NCBI RefSeq assembly: GCF_000189415.1
Contig: NC_015144.1
Location: 873,501 to 937,500, forward strand
Direction: 5' to 3'
DNA: 64,000 bases
Source: Weeksella virosa DSM 16922
GTDB lineage: Bacteria; Bacteroidota; Bacteroidia; Flavobacteriales; Weeksellaceae
The stretch's first letter is position 1, and each line of letters starts with the position of its first letter. Of the stretch, positions 34,071-42,894 are shown in pieces. The notes under the pieces were generated by a model. That model saw only the letters and a program-made list of their open reading frames with translations, had not been told where the DNA came from and ran no database searches. Both the position numbers and the translations under genes were made by a program.

Positions 34071-35171
34071 TCAGATGAAAAAAATAAGTTCGGTTCGATT
34101 ATTTAAAAGTTCAATAAATATGCTCTCATCGTGTCCCTGTAAGGTTTCGTTGATGTCTTTGTTTATCGGTTCTGCTGTGGTTAATTTCAGTTTCGGGTAT
34201 TCAGCTTTGAGCATTGCTCCGTATTTCTTAACCGCCTCTTTTCCTGCTGTATCGTTGTCAAAAAAGAAAATGATTTCTTCTAACTGCGGTAAATCCTTTA
34301 TTGCCTGTTGGTGTTCTTCGGTTAGTCCGTTCGTTCCGTAACAAGCCAATACACTGTAATTATCCGCTATTTCTTTTATCTGCAACAAACTTGCTCCGTC
34401 AATAATGCTTTCCGTTAGGATTAACTTTTTAGTATTCTTATCGGGATAATTTGGATATAAGCCCTGGCGGTTCTTTAAGTAAAAATGCTTACTTTCTTTA
34501 TCGTTTAACGTACTTCTAAAATATAATCCTGTTACTTCATTCTCTTTATTTTTCAGAGCAAAGCAAATGCACCATTTCCCGAACACTCCATAAGCCTTTT
34601 CGCCTGTACGTCCTAAAATATTCTTGTCTATCAGTAAACCGTATTCCAAACATTGAGCAATTACATTTTCGTCTTTCCTTGCTCCGTGATGGAACTGCCC
34701 CGCATTGTAGCCGATTTCGGTTTTCTTAAAATCTAAATTCCTTTGCTGTAAATAATCCTTTGCAGGCTTTGAGTTGCTGACCGCATTTTTAAAGTATTGG
34801 TACATATTCCCTAAAAACTGCTCTCGGGTTAATTCGGGTTGGTAGCGTTCCTTGCTGTCTGGTTTTTGATAGCCTACTATTTCTTTTGCTTTGTTAATGG
34901 CTTGGGCTTTGGTACTGTTCTCTTTGTGCATTATAAAGTCTATCACGTCCATACTTTTACCATTGGTTTTGCAGTTGGAACTAAAACAGTATGCCGTCTG
35001 CGTTTTGTAATACACCTGCATACTCGGGGTTTTGTCCTCGTGGAACGGACAGCTTATCCGGCTCTGCTTGTCGGTTTTTAATCCGTAATAGTGAGTACGT
35101 TTGCCATTGTGAGCTTCGCTTTTATCTCGCTTATTTCCATACTTAAAAACTTTTTTAAAAAAAAAATTCAT
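34071..35171 (-). CDS. CHC2 zinc-finger/TOPRIM primase-like protein of mobile elements, 3'-truncated
   Basis: 366 aa from MNFFFKKVFK at 35171; this start is favoured because a promoter and operator lie immediately before it, and the open frame to 35216 would cross them. The zinc finger is CPFHEDKTPSM with later YCFSSNCK. The TOPRIM domain includes KLILTESIIDGASLLQI and EIIFFFDNDTAGKEA. Such proteins accompany Bacteroidetes integrative elements. The frame stops at NNRTELIFFI; a shift at the T-run near 34080 would continue as FSSEEKNKSEEPKEK until Rhs sequence begins at about 34000, so the gene lost its 3' part. Confidence 0.75.
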   Translation of the reverse strand: MNFFFKKVFKYGNKRDKSEAHNGKRTHYYGLKTDKQSRISCPFHEDKTPSMQVYYKTQTAYCFSSNCKTNGKSMDVIDFIMHKENSTKAQAINKAKEIVGYQKPDSKERYQPELTREQFLGNMYQYFKNAVSNSKPAKDYLQQRNLDFKKTEIGYNAGQFHHGARKDENVIAQCLEYGLLIDKNILGRTGEKAYGVFGKWCICFALKNKENEVTGLYFRSTLNDKESKHFYLKNRQGLYPNYPDKNTKKLILTESIIDGASLLQIKEIADNYSVLACYGTNGLTEEHQQAIKDLPQLEEIIFFFDNDTAGKEAVKKYGAMLKAEYPKLKLTTAEPINKDINETLQGHDESIFIELLNNRTELIFFI

Positions 35172-35173
35172 TA

Positions 35174-35185
35174 ACCGTTTACGGT
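35174..35185. promoter_or_regulatory. Operator-like site 1 (primase side)
   Basis: ACCGTTTACGGT: inverted half-sites ACCGT/ACGGT with two central bases. It lies between the minus-strand -7 element (35194-35187) and the primase ATG. Confidence 0.55.
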
Positions 35186-35186
35186 G

Positions 35187-35194
35187 CAAAGATA
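35187..35194 (-). promoter_or_regulatory. -7 promoter element of the primase gene
   Basis: TATCTTTG on the minus strand, 15 bases before the ATG at 35171. Confidence 0.55.
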
Positions 35195-35235
35195 CCGAAT
35201 GAGTTTTATATACCAAAATTTTGACGATTTTAATT

Positions 35236-35248
35236 AACCGTAAACGTT
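35236..35248. promoter_or_regulatory. Operator-like site 2
   Basis: AACCGTAAACGTT resembles site 1 (reverse complement ACCGTAAACGGT) and lies just upstream of the XRE -7 element. Confidence 0.5.
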
Positions 35249-35251
35249 TTA

Positions 35252-35259
35252 TATATTTG
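35252..35259 (+). promoter_or_regulatory. -7 promoter element of the XRE regulator
   Basis: TATATTTG matches TAnnTTTG and lies between operator-like sites 2 and 3. Confidence 0.55.
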
Positions 35260-35288
35260 CATTATCCTTTAAAATAAAGGTATTTATT

Positions 35289-35302
35289 AACCTTATACGT
35301 TT
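35289..35302. promoter_or_regulatory. Operator-like site 3
   Basis: AACCTTATACGTTT shares the TTAACC...ACGTTTTA framing with site 2 and ends 5 bases before the XRE ATG. Binding would block the leader and ribosome access. Confidence 0.45.
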
Positions 35303-35307
35303 TAATT

Positions 35308-35649
35308 ATGGTTACTTTCGGTAAAAGATTAAGAGAAGCAAGAGAAGCCAAAAACCTTTCACAACAGGATTTGGCTAAATTGATTGGCAGTGTACATACT
35401 GTTATCGGACGTTATGAACGTGATGAGATGAAGCCTTCTATTGACGTGGTTAAAAGGTTAGCCGATGAACTCGGAACTACCGTCGGATATTTGATTGGCG
35501 AAGCTAAAGAAGCCCAGTTTTTAAAAGACCCAACTATGTTGAAGAGATTTCAAGAGATTGACCAGCTCACAGAAAAAGACAAAGAATGTGTGTTTTCCTT
35601 ACTTGATGCCTATCTTGCTAAAAGTAAATTACAAGCGTTTCTAAAATAA
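35308..35649 (+). CDS. XRE-family helix-turn-helix repressor
   Basis: 113 aa. The N-terminal Cro/C1-type HTH is residues 4-65 (GKRLREAREAKNLSQQDLAK, GSVHTVIGRYERDEMKPSID). The helical C-terminus (LTEKDKECVFSLLDAYLAKS) probably dimerises. It is divergent from the primase gene over three similar sites, so it is probably an autorepressor that also controls the primase, as in mobile elements (inference). Confidence 0.88.
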   Translation: MVTFGKRLREAREAKNLSQQDLAKLIGSVHTVIGRYERDEMKPSIDVVKRLADELGTTVGYLIGEAKEAQFLKDPTMLKRFQEIDQLTEKDKECVFSLLDAYLAKSKLQAFLK

Positions 35650-35678
35650 ACAAAGCCACTCATTGAGTGGCTTTGTTT
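35648..35678. terminator. Bidirectional terminator between XRE and immunity genes
   Basis: A perfect 14-bp stem AAACAAAGCCACTC/GAGTGGCTTTGTTT with loop ATT, between convergent genes. Confidence 0.85.
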
Positions 35679-36417
35679 ATAATTCATAAGATAACATTTC
35701 TTGTATCTCTTTATCTCCTCGTATTTCAAAGTCGAGCTTTCCAGCAAATATTTTTCCCTTATCTATAATTATTCTTGGACTATCGGAACTATCAGTTATT
35801 ATGATATTGTCATCTATATAGATGTCTTTAAACATTTTATCAAACAGAACTTCATCAGGTTCTGTCCTTATAACTACTCCTTTAACTAATTGTTTTTTAG
35901 TTGATATTTGGTTTATGGTTGCTATCAGTTGAAAATAATTTGTAGTAAACTCACAAGTCAAAATAACCTCTAAATCTTCCTCTGTAAAACGTTTTTTCTT
36001 ATGCAACCATTCATTTTTACACCCTCCTTTTTTAAATTCCCCAATCAAATTTAAAAGCGTGTCCAATGGAATTGGCGTAAATTCGGAAGCCTTTTTAAAA
36101 CCCTGCTCCAACAATTCCAAATAGTAACTGCAATCCTCTGTACCTTTTATTTGTTCATAACGCTTCTGGTCAAATGGTAAGTAGGTTTCAAGTACATTTA
36201 TTGCTGTTATTTTAGTTTCTACTGAACCATTATCAGGTAGTAACGAAATAGAAATCATATTGAATGTTCCGTTAGTATCAAATTTATATTTCCTGATTGC
36301 TTTTGAAAAATAATTACTAATAAAACGGGTATGTAACTGAAATTGATAACGTAGTTTATTGTCCGTCTTAATATAAGTATTGTAATCTAATCCTAATGCG
36401 ATATATCTTAATGTCAT
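35677..36417 (-). CDS. Candidate immunity protein of the full-length Rhs toxin
   Basis: 246 aa, soluble, no signal peptide, no recognised family. It starts MTLRYIALGLDYNTYIKTDN and has GEFKKGGCKNEWLHKKKRFT and a beta-rich end (SPRIIIDKGKIFAGKLDFEI). Its ATG is 3 bases after the Rhs stop, the position of an immunity gene in polymorphic toxin loci. A cytoplasmic protein fits a nuclease-type tip. The role is inferred from position only. Confidence 0.6.
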   Translation of the reverse strand: MTLRYIALGLDYNTYIKTDNKLRYQFQLHTRFISNYFSKAIRKYKFDTNGTFNMISISLLPDNGSVETKITAINVLETYLPFDQKRYEQIKGTEDCSYYLELLEQGFKKASEFTPIPLDTLLNLIGEFKKGGCKNEWLHKKKRFTEEDLEVILTCEFTTNYFQLIATINQISTKKQLVKGVVIRTEPDEVLFDKMFKDIYIDDNIIITDSSDSPRIIIDKGKIFAGKLDFEIRGDKEIQEMLSYEL

Positions 36418-36420
36418 AAT

Positions 36421-39400
36421 TTAAGGTCTTTTGTGATAATTAGGATTTAATGTACTTCTATTCTTATTCGCATTAGCTTTTTCAGCGTCCAATGCTTTCT
36501 GTCTTGCTCCCTGTCCTGCTGGTATTTTTTCAACAACACGAGAGTCATATTTTCCTGCCCCCTCTGCCTTGTTCATTTTATTTACTTGGCTGGTAGCACG
36601 ATAAGACTTATCTGCTTTGGATACTTTTCCGCCACTAATCCCTGTTTTAACAACATTATCTGTTCCTGTTTCAAAGATTTCGTAAACGTGTTGGGCTTTT
36701 GTACTTGCTTTTGAATTACCGTTAACAGCTTTTGCTCCGTCAATAGCTTTCTCAATAGTTTTGAGGTGCTTTCCTACTTTTCCTACTTTTCCAATATCTC
36801 CAACATAAGGGATAACACCCATACCGCTTAATAACGCACTTCCCCAATTTCCGTTTTTAGCTTCAAGTGATGCAGCTGCAATGTCGGCAACTCCCGTAGG
36901 GTCAACTATACCCACAATGTCAAGGGCAGCTATCAATACGTCATCGCCCTGTAAAGTGTAATTTCCTCCTAAATCTCCAACAACAGAACCTGCATTTACA
37001 GATATATCTACTAAATCCGTTTTAATGGTTACACTCGAATTATTCTTTCCACGTAGGATAATATCCTCAGGAGCCATACCCGTAGGGTCGGTAAATCGTA
37101 ATGGATTATTAAAGCCGTAACTGTATGGAGACCAGTCTGGAAATTCTTCCGCCAGTGGGTCAACATTCATCCATCTCCCAATACTTGGGTCGTAGTTACG
37201 GGCACCGTAATCGTATAAGTTGATGTCAAACTCATTCTGCAACTCCTTGCCGTTGTATTTATAATTATACGTAGCCGAACCCGTTGAGATAGAATTATCA
37301 ATTCCTATTCCTATATCGCCAAATTTTGCTTCAATAGTTGTTCTATTACTTGCAATATCTTCACCTGGAGTTACAATGATTTGTTGTAACGGTTGGTAAC
37401 CTTTATGTTTCAACCCAAAAGGGTAGTAGTGGTTTTCTTCCAATATTTTTAATTTGTTTTCGGTGTCATCCCAAGCATAACTCAATCTTACGTTACCCAA
37501 ATGATCCGTGTAATTGTAAACATAATTATAACTTCTGCCACCACTAACTTTATTGGTCACCACATTTACATACCCTTCCGCTGTTGGGAAGAATTGTAAA
37601 TCATTGTTTTTGTATTGAAATCCACCTAAATAATCTGTGGTGGTTACTTTGCTACCATCTATTACTACTTTTCTTAGCTTTACACCGTTTGCATCGTAGG
37701 CGTAATGTATCCTTTTGTTGCTATTCCAAATAACTTCTGTAGGTAAATTTAGGTAATTGTATTTAATTTCGGAAATTCCTTTGTTCAAATCTTGTGTTAA
37801 ATTTCCGTTTGCATCGTACGTATAGTCATCACCAGCGTTCGTACCATCGGTAAATCCCTCGCTGTGGTTGCTGTGGTCACTTACTTTTAGCAGTTTATTC
37901 GACTGTTGCTGATAGTGATAACTCAGCTGGTCGATAAGGACAGGCGTGCCTGTTTCGGTCGTTCCGTTTCTGCTCAGTTGGGTGATGTTACCGTTGTGGT
38001 CATAACTTAATTGTTCATCGTAATAGTTTTTCTGGGTAGCGGAAGTTCCTTTGTAGAAAGTTGCATTCAGCAAACGGTTAAGACCATCGTACTGATAATC
38101 GTAGCTTCGCAAAGACTGAGCGGGTGTTTTCCAGAAAGTTTGGCTAATGTCACCGTTGTACAATGCGCGTGCAGTTTCAGTACGTGCAGCGCTGTAGCGG
38201 AGCTGGTCATAGCTGATATGAAAAGCAAAGAGTTTTCCGCCTGTCTCCATAGTAGGGCTGGCATGTACATTGTTGATATCAGTCAACCAACCTCTGATGT
38301 TATAGGTGTAATCCACTGTTTGGTAAGGCGTTGATGTACTGTTGCCCACTTTTTTCTGGCTGAGTTGTCCAATCGCATTGTAGGTGTTTTGCGCAATGAC
38401 TTCGACCTTACCGTTGTTTACTTGATAGGTCTGATTTTTCAATCGTTCGAAATGATCGTAGCTAAAGGTTTCTTTGACCGTGATTTCGGTATCTGTGCTT
38501 TTTCGTTTGTGTTTGGTAATGGTTTGGAGTGGTTTACCTCTGAAATCTAATTGGTTTTCGACAATGGTATGACCGCCCAAATAGTTTACCTTGTGGCTTT
38601 TAACGACATAGAGGTATTGGGCATCGTACAGGATATAGGCATATTCAAAATTCCATGTGTTGTTTTCCCAGGTATCTAAACTGCGGGTCACGGTAAGAGT
38701 TGGTAATCCTTTGAGTTTTGTACCCTTTGCCAACGCATGCCCTTGTACATTGGCAGTGGTGTTTACACCCAAAGGATAGCTCGGATAATCGTCGTAATAA
38801 TGAACGCTTAGAACATGATTATTTGCTCCAAAACCGTCTGTATTGTAATAAATTTGAATATTATCTTGTTGATATCCAGACCCCCTTGAGACGTTGTTGC
38901 TGCCTAATTGGTTGATGTAATTTTGAACATCAGTTCGTGTGCCTGGATCCCATGCCTTACCCGTAACGGCAATTCTACCAAACTTATCGTATTTGGTAAA
39001 CAGCCAAACCCCTTCGGTTCTTTGATTGGCATCTTGTGTGCCCACCAATCGGTCTTGGTTGTCATAGACCATATACTCCCATCCTTTACCTGGTAGTTTT
39101 TTCTCGACCAAACGGTTTTTGTCATCGTATTTGTATTGATAACCTAATTCATTCAATCGGTTGATGTACGAAGATGCTGTGCTGCTATTGTTGGCATTTT
39201 TTATCAATACAGGAGGCAATACAAAAGTCAGATTCCCATACACATCATAGACATAATAAGTATCGTGATTTCCGTTAGAATTATTGCTCCCTGTACTGAC
39301 AATATGGATGCGTTTGAGCAGTACTTTTCCTTCTTTGTCTTTGAACTCTTGGATGGGTTGCCCGTTCTCATCGGTGGTCACCGTTTTATAAAGTTGATTA

Positions 39401-39930
39401 GCAGCATATTTACCACTCAGGGTAAGGGTTGGTGTTGTGGTAGGATTGCTAACACCAAATTTCAGCACCTCACTCGCTGTATTGGTTTGGTAAGCAAATT
39501 CGATTTCTTTGCCGTTGCCCAATTGCCATGTACCACCTGGCGCAGCTTGTTTCAAAACTCTATTCAGGGCAGAGTTTTCATATTCTTTTTGCGAATAGAC
39601 CAGAGGGTCAGGATAGGCACTGTAATCAGGTTCTGCTATAGAAAGATTAGGGACTACACCGGGTAGATATTCTTTGTCCACACGCCCAAAACCATCGTAG
39701 GTAATTTTGGTGGCTAAACCTCCTGTGGCACTACTACCAGCACCTTTTACGATGCTCAGTTTTTCGCGACCCAAACCATCATAGTAAGTGACAGCTTCTT
39801 TTTTGGCGGTGCAATTCTTGTCTAAACATTCGGTGCTTTTCACAAAGTTTTCGGTGGTACTTTGAGCATAGGTGGTTGTACTAAGTCCTAAACCTACTAC
39901 AAATAAAAAAAGTCTGGTGTTATTTTTCAT
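36421..39930 (-). CDS. Full-length secreted Rhs/YD-repeat protein with polymorphic toxin tip
   Basis: 1169 aa. Signal peptide MKNNTRLFLFVVGLGLSTTT, cleavage after YAQ. A DUF6443-like start (TYYDGLGREKLSIVKGAG) leads into many YD repeats and the Rhs core end YDYGARNYDPSIGRWMNVDP, with GFNNPLRFTDPTGM ending at about residue 950. A pretoxin-like hydrophobic segment follows (VADIAAASLEAKNGNW, GMGVIPYVGDIGKVGK). The tip (about 1078-1169) has HVYEIFETGTDNVVKTGISG, YRATSQ, GARQKALDAEKANA and NPNYHKRP, suggestive of a GIY-YIG/URI-type nuclease. An immunity candidate follows after 3 bp. It carries no T9SS domain itself. Residues about 704-890 are shared almost exactly with orphan tip 1. Confidence 0.88.
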   Translation of the reverse strand: MKNNTRLFLFVVGLGLSTTTYAQSTTENFVKSTECLDKNCTAKKEAVTYYDGLGREKLSIVKGAGSSATGGLATKITYDGFGRVDKEYLPGVVPNLSIAEPDYSAYPDPLVYSQKEYENSALNRVLKQAAPGGTWQLGNGKEIEFAYQTNTASEVLKFGVSNPTTTPTLTLSGKYAANQLYKTVTTDENGQPIQEFKDKEGKVLLKRIHIVSTGSNNSNGNHDTYYVYDVYGNLTFVLPPVLIKNANNSSTASSYINRLNELGYQYKYDDKNRLVEKKLPGKGWEYMVYDNQDRLVGTQDANQRTEGVWLFTKYDKFGRIAVTGKAWDPGTRTDVQNYINQLGSNNVSRGSGYQQDNIQIYYNTDGFGANNHVLSVHYYDDYPSYPLGVNTTANVQGHALAKGTKLKGLPTLTVTRSLDTWENNTWNFEYAYILYDAQYLYVVKSHKVNYLGGHTIVENQLDFRGKPLQTITKHKRKSTDTEITVKETFSYDHFERLKNQTYQVNNGKVEVIAQNTYNAIGQLSQKKVGNSTSTPYQTVDYTYNIRGWLTDINNVHASPTMETGGKLFAFHISYDQLRYSAARTETARALYNGDISQTFWKTPAQSLRSYDYQYDGLNRLLNATFYKGTSATQKNYYDEQLSYDHNGNITQLSRNGTTETGTPVLIDQLSYHYQQQSNKLLKVSDHSNHSEGFTDGTNAGDDYTYDANGNLTQDLNKGISEIKYNYLNLPTEVIWNSNKRIHYAYDANGVKLRKVVIDGSKVTTTDYLGGFQYKNNDLQFFPTAEGYVNVVTNKVSGGRSYNYVYNYTDHLGNVRLSYAWDDTENKLKILEENHYYPFGLKHKGYQPLQQIIVTPGEDIASNRTTIEAKFGDIGIGIDNSISTGSATYNYKYNGKELQNEFDINLYDYGARNYDPSIGRWMNVDPLAEEFPDWSPYSYGFNNPLRFTDPTGMAPEDIILRGKNNSSVTIKTDLVDISVNAGSVVGDLGGNYTLQGDDVLIAALDIVGIVDPTGVADIAAASLEAKNGNWGSALLSGMGVIPYVGDIGKVGKVGKHLKTIEKAIDGAKAVNGNSKASTKAQHVYEIFETGTDNVVKTGISGGKVSKADKSYRATSQVNKMNKAEGAGKYDSRVVEKIPAGQGARQKALDAEKANANKNRSTLNPNYHKRP
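37259..37818. repeat. Near-identical block shared with orphan Rhs tip 1 (copy B)
   Basis: 560 bases in the full-length Rhs gene, matching 33099-33657 in the same orientation at an offset of about 4.16 kb. It begins just where YNYKYNGKELQ (here) and YNYKYQGQERQ (orphan) part. Confidence 0.88.
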
Positions 39931-39942
39931 CTTGTTTTAGGT

Positions 39943-42894
39943 TTAAGGTTGTGCATAATTGTATTCGAAAGTTTTCAGGATTTCGTTGTCATGATTTCTG
40001 ATCTCTTTTAAGCGACCTGCTGCATCATAAGCGTATTTTTCAACTTGGCCATTGGGTTGTACAATCATGGTTACTCCGACCAATGGCTGATATATATACC
40101 CTGTAATCAGAGCATCAGGAAATGAACTTCTTAGAGCATTGAACGAATTAACATTCAATCCAGATATAGAATTGCTTGCTGCTATGAGCACCTCTGCATG
40201 GGAGCTTATAGAAGAGTACGCTTTGCCTTCTATCTTAGCGATAGGGTATTGTCCATTATATCCCCAAATGATGGATACAGGTATACCGTTTTCCATGGTA
40301 TATTGCGTGAGATTGCCTTGGGCATCGTAACTGTTGTAGGTGATTTTGCGATCGGCTACTGCTTCGGTTTGTCCCATTTCTCCTTTTTTGGCATATACGA
40401 ATTGGGGTAAAATAAGCTCTCCAAAGTTATTGTAAACCGTCCGTTGTTCTGATAGTACTGTTCCATCATTTGATGTTTTGGTTCTCACAGGCATACCAAT
40501 CATATTACGCTCTACCATCTTGTCCCAAACCGTGTTACCTCCTGTAGCTAAGTCTGGTGGGTATTGGTATTCCGTCATAAGGGTTTCGCCTTTGGAGTTG
40601 GTGGTGATTGTATTGGTTGGGTATAAATGTTTATATGTTGGTGAATAATTATTTTCTAATGTTGTAACAACTTGTCCATTTTGTAAATAGTCTTTAATAG
40701 TAGTTTTAATATTTTGAATCCAGAATGTTTTAATTGGAAAAGAAATCCAATCGAATTCATGAAAACAACTAACAGCGCATTGAACATTTTTTCTTGTAAG
40801 TTCAATCCCATTATAAACCATATTTTTATTATTGATAATTGAAGATTCATTATTAAAAAAAGGGTCGAAATTATATTCATAAAACTCCTCTTTAATAATA
40901 TCATTTCTTTGGTTATAATACCTTTTTGTTTTTAGCAATCCTCGCTCTGGTTCAAATAATGGATACGACATATTAACCAATGAATTTGGATTATAGCTAG
41001 TCCAATCATATTGACTAGGTTCTTCGTCATGAAAATACTCATACTCTATTTTGTGATTTTCTGTACTATCTAAAAAATTTGAAACGTATTCTTGAACATG
41101 ACTATACCCAATAGCTTTCCCATTAACAGTTGCTAATTGCCAACCTGCATTATTAGTTAAATAATTGTATCTCTTATTTGTTACAGCCGCATAATCTCTT
41201 GTATTTAAAATAACATCTGTTTTTATAGAGGTTAGATTGAAAGTTCCGTAATTTATACCACTTGTTTTTCCTGTATTAGGATTTATATAAGTAAAACGTT
41301 TTTCTACACCATTATTATTACTATCATTTAATATGACTTTTGCTACTCTTATGCTTCCAGTTTTTCCTACTCCATCTTCTATTAATAATCCTAATGAATT
41401 ATAAAAATCGCTAAAACCGCTAGGAACAAAAAAGTCATCGTTTTCATAAAATAATTCTTGTGAACCACCAGTTGGGTAGGTTACTTTTTTTAAATTACCT
41501 ATTTTTCCGAATGTTAAATCAGAGCTCAAATCAGCATTAGAGTTATATAATTGACTTCTTCCTGTTTTTAAATCATCAAAGTAAACTTTTGGAAATATCC
41601 CAAACCTACCATTATATACGCCCCAAAAATCTTTTTTATGAGTAAGACGAGGTGGTAAATTTCCTTCATAGTATTCAAAAAGATATTTTTCTCCACTCAT
41701 CACTTCTTCAATTCCGTTTAATTTTAAACGGTAGTTAGCCCCTTTCATATAATCAATTTTAGGATTATAATCATCTTCAGACACAAAATAACCTTCCGTA
41801 CCAGCTAAGTCAAGCTCAAATTTTTTTATTTGTTTTCCATTACTTCTAATTATTAACGATTTTATATATTTATCATTTACAACATCTTTTCGTGTATCAA
41901 CTCCATAAACGATTTCTAATTCTGAATTGTTAAACTTTACTTTACTAAGGATTTTATCTTGTTGGACTACACCTCCTCCTACAACCATATAATTTGTGCA
42001 TTGATAGTTTAAAAGAGGAATCCTCAAACTATTATTTTCAGCTGATAGAAATTCTTTGATCTCTATAGAAGTTGCATATTTTAAGGGATTTGCTAATTCT
42101 AAATATTCAAACTCTATTTTAATATTATTCGAAGATTTAATATATTTAATAATATATTCTTCTGATGGATAATTATTAAGAATATTTACATGATTTGTAC
42201 ATGTGTTTACATTATATCTCGATTGTATTAACGAAAAATAATATTCATTTCCTTTATCATCATTCATAACGACATCAAAAAAACCATGGGGTGTTTTAAT
42301 TTTTTTAATTTTAACGTTTGATGAAGGGATTTTTAAAGCCTCTTTCTTTTTTATATCAAAAATAAATTGTCCTGTATTTTTTAGTAACGAATAGTTGTAT
42401 ATATCAGGTAAAAAGTCATTAGGATATTCACCTAAAAAATCACCAATTGCATATAACGCTTTTTCTGTATCACTTCCTACTGTTCCATACCCATTAAAAT
42501 CAAATCCAGAACTCATATCTTCTTTTTGACTTTGAGGTCTATCAGGACTACCAATTACTTGCTTCGACAACGAAATGCCACCAATATTCAATACCCAACC
42601 TAAACCTACTCTCGATGCTATTTCGTCTAGTTTTATTCCCGAAGTATTGTATTCAAGTGATATAGGAAATTGTTGACCATCAAAATCGAAACTATAGATA
42701 GGGATTGAAATATTCATTACCCCTGTATGAGTTGTGGCAGGAATATCCACATACTTAGAAAAAGCAGAAACTTCTGCTGATCTTGAGAATTGAGATATTT
42801 CTGGTTTAAAATCTTGTTTTATTTCTTGATTAAATTGAGCCTGTAAAAAACTCATTATTGTAAATAATAAAAATAAACTTAATAACTTCTTCAT
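39943..42894 (-). CDS. Secreted YD/Rhs-repeat companion protein
   Basis: 983 aa with signal peptide MKKLLSLFLLFTIMSFLQAQ. The N-terminal region resembles the start of Rhs/SpvB-like shells (THTGVMNISIPIYSFDFDGQ, SLEYNTSGIKLDEIASRVGL, GWVLNIGG). YD-type repeats follow towards the C-terminus (YDAQGNLTQYTMENGIPVSI, YAYDAAGRLKEIRNHDNEIL), ending EYNYAQP with no toxin tip. Its ATG overlaps the preceding T9SS gene by 4 bp, and the Rhs toxin follows after 12 bp. It may supply the other part of a two-chain Rhs cocoon, as TcB does for TcC (inference). Confidence 0.8.
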   Translation of the reverse strand: MKKLLSLFLLFTIMSFLQAQFNQEIKQDFKPEISQFSRSAEVSAFSKYVDIPATTHTGVMNISIPIYSFDFDGQQFPISLEYNTSGIKLDEIASRVGLGWVLNIGGISLSKQVIGSPDRPQSQKEDMSSGFDFNGYGTVGSDTEKALYAIGDFLGEYPNDFLPDIYNYSLLKNTGQFIFDIKKKEALKIPSSNVKIKKIKTPHGFFDVVMNDDKGNEYYFSLIQSRYNVNTCTNHVNILNNYPSEEYIIKYIKSSNNIKIEFEYLELANPLKYATSIEIKEFLSAENNSLRIPLLNYQCTNYMVVGGGVVQQDKILSKVKFNNSELEIVYGVDTRKDVVNDKYIKSLIIRSNGKQIKKFELDLAGTEGYFVSEDDYNPKIDYMKGANYRLKLNGIEEVMSGEKYLFEYYEGNLPPRLTHKKDFWGVYNGRFGIFPKVYFDDLKTGRSQLYNSNADLSSDLTFGKIGNLKKVTYPTGGSQELFYENDDFFVPSGFSDFYNSLGLLIEDGVGKTGSIRVAKVILNDSNNNGVEKRFTYINPNTGKTSGINYGTFNLTSIKTDVILNTRDYAAVTNKRYNYLTNNAGWQLATVNGKAIGYSHVQEYVSNFLDSTENHKIEYEYFHDEEPSQYDWTSYNPNSLVNMSYPLFEPERGLLKTKRYYNQRNDIIKEEFYEYNFDPFFNNESSIINNKNMVYNGIELTRKNVQCAVSCFHEFDWISFPIKTFWIQNIKTTIKDYLQNGQVVTTLENNYSPTYKHLYPTNTITTNSKGETLMTEYQYPPDLATGGNTVWDKMVERNMIGMPVRTKTSNDGTVLSEQRTVYNNFGELILPQFVYAKKGEMGQTEAVADRKITYNSYDAQGNLTQYTMENGIPVSIIWGYNGQYPIAKIEGKAYSSISSHAEVLIAASNSISGLNVNSFNALRSSFPDALITGYIYQPLVGVTMIVQPNGQVEKYAYDAAGRLKEIRNHDNEILKTFEYNYAQP

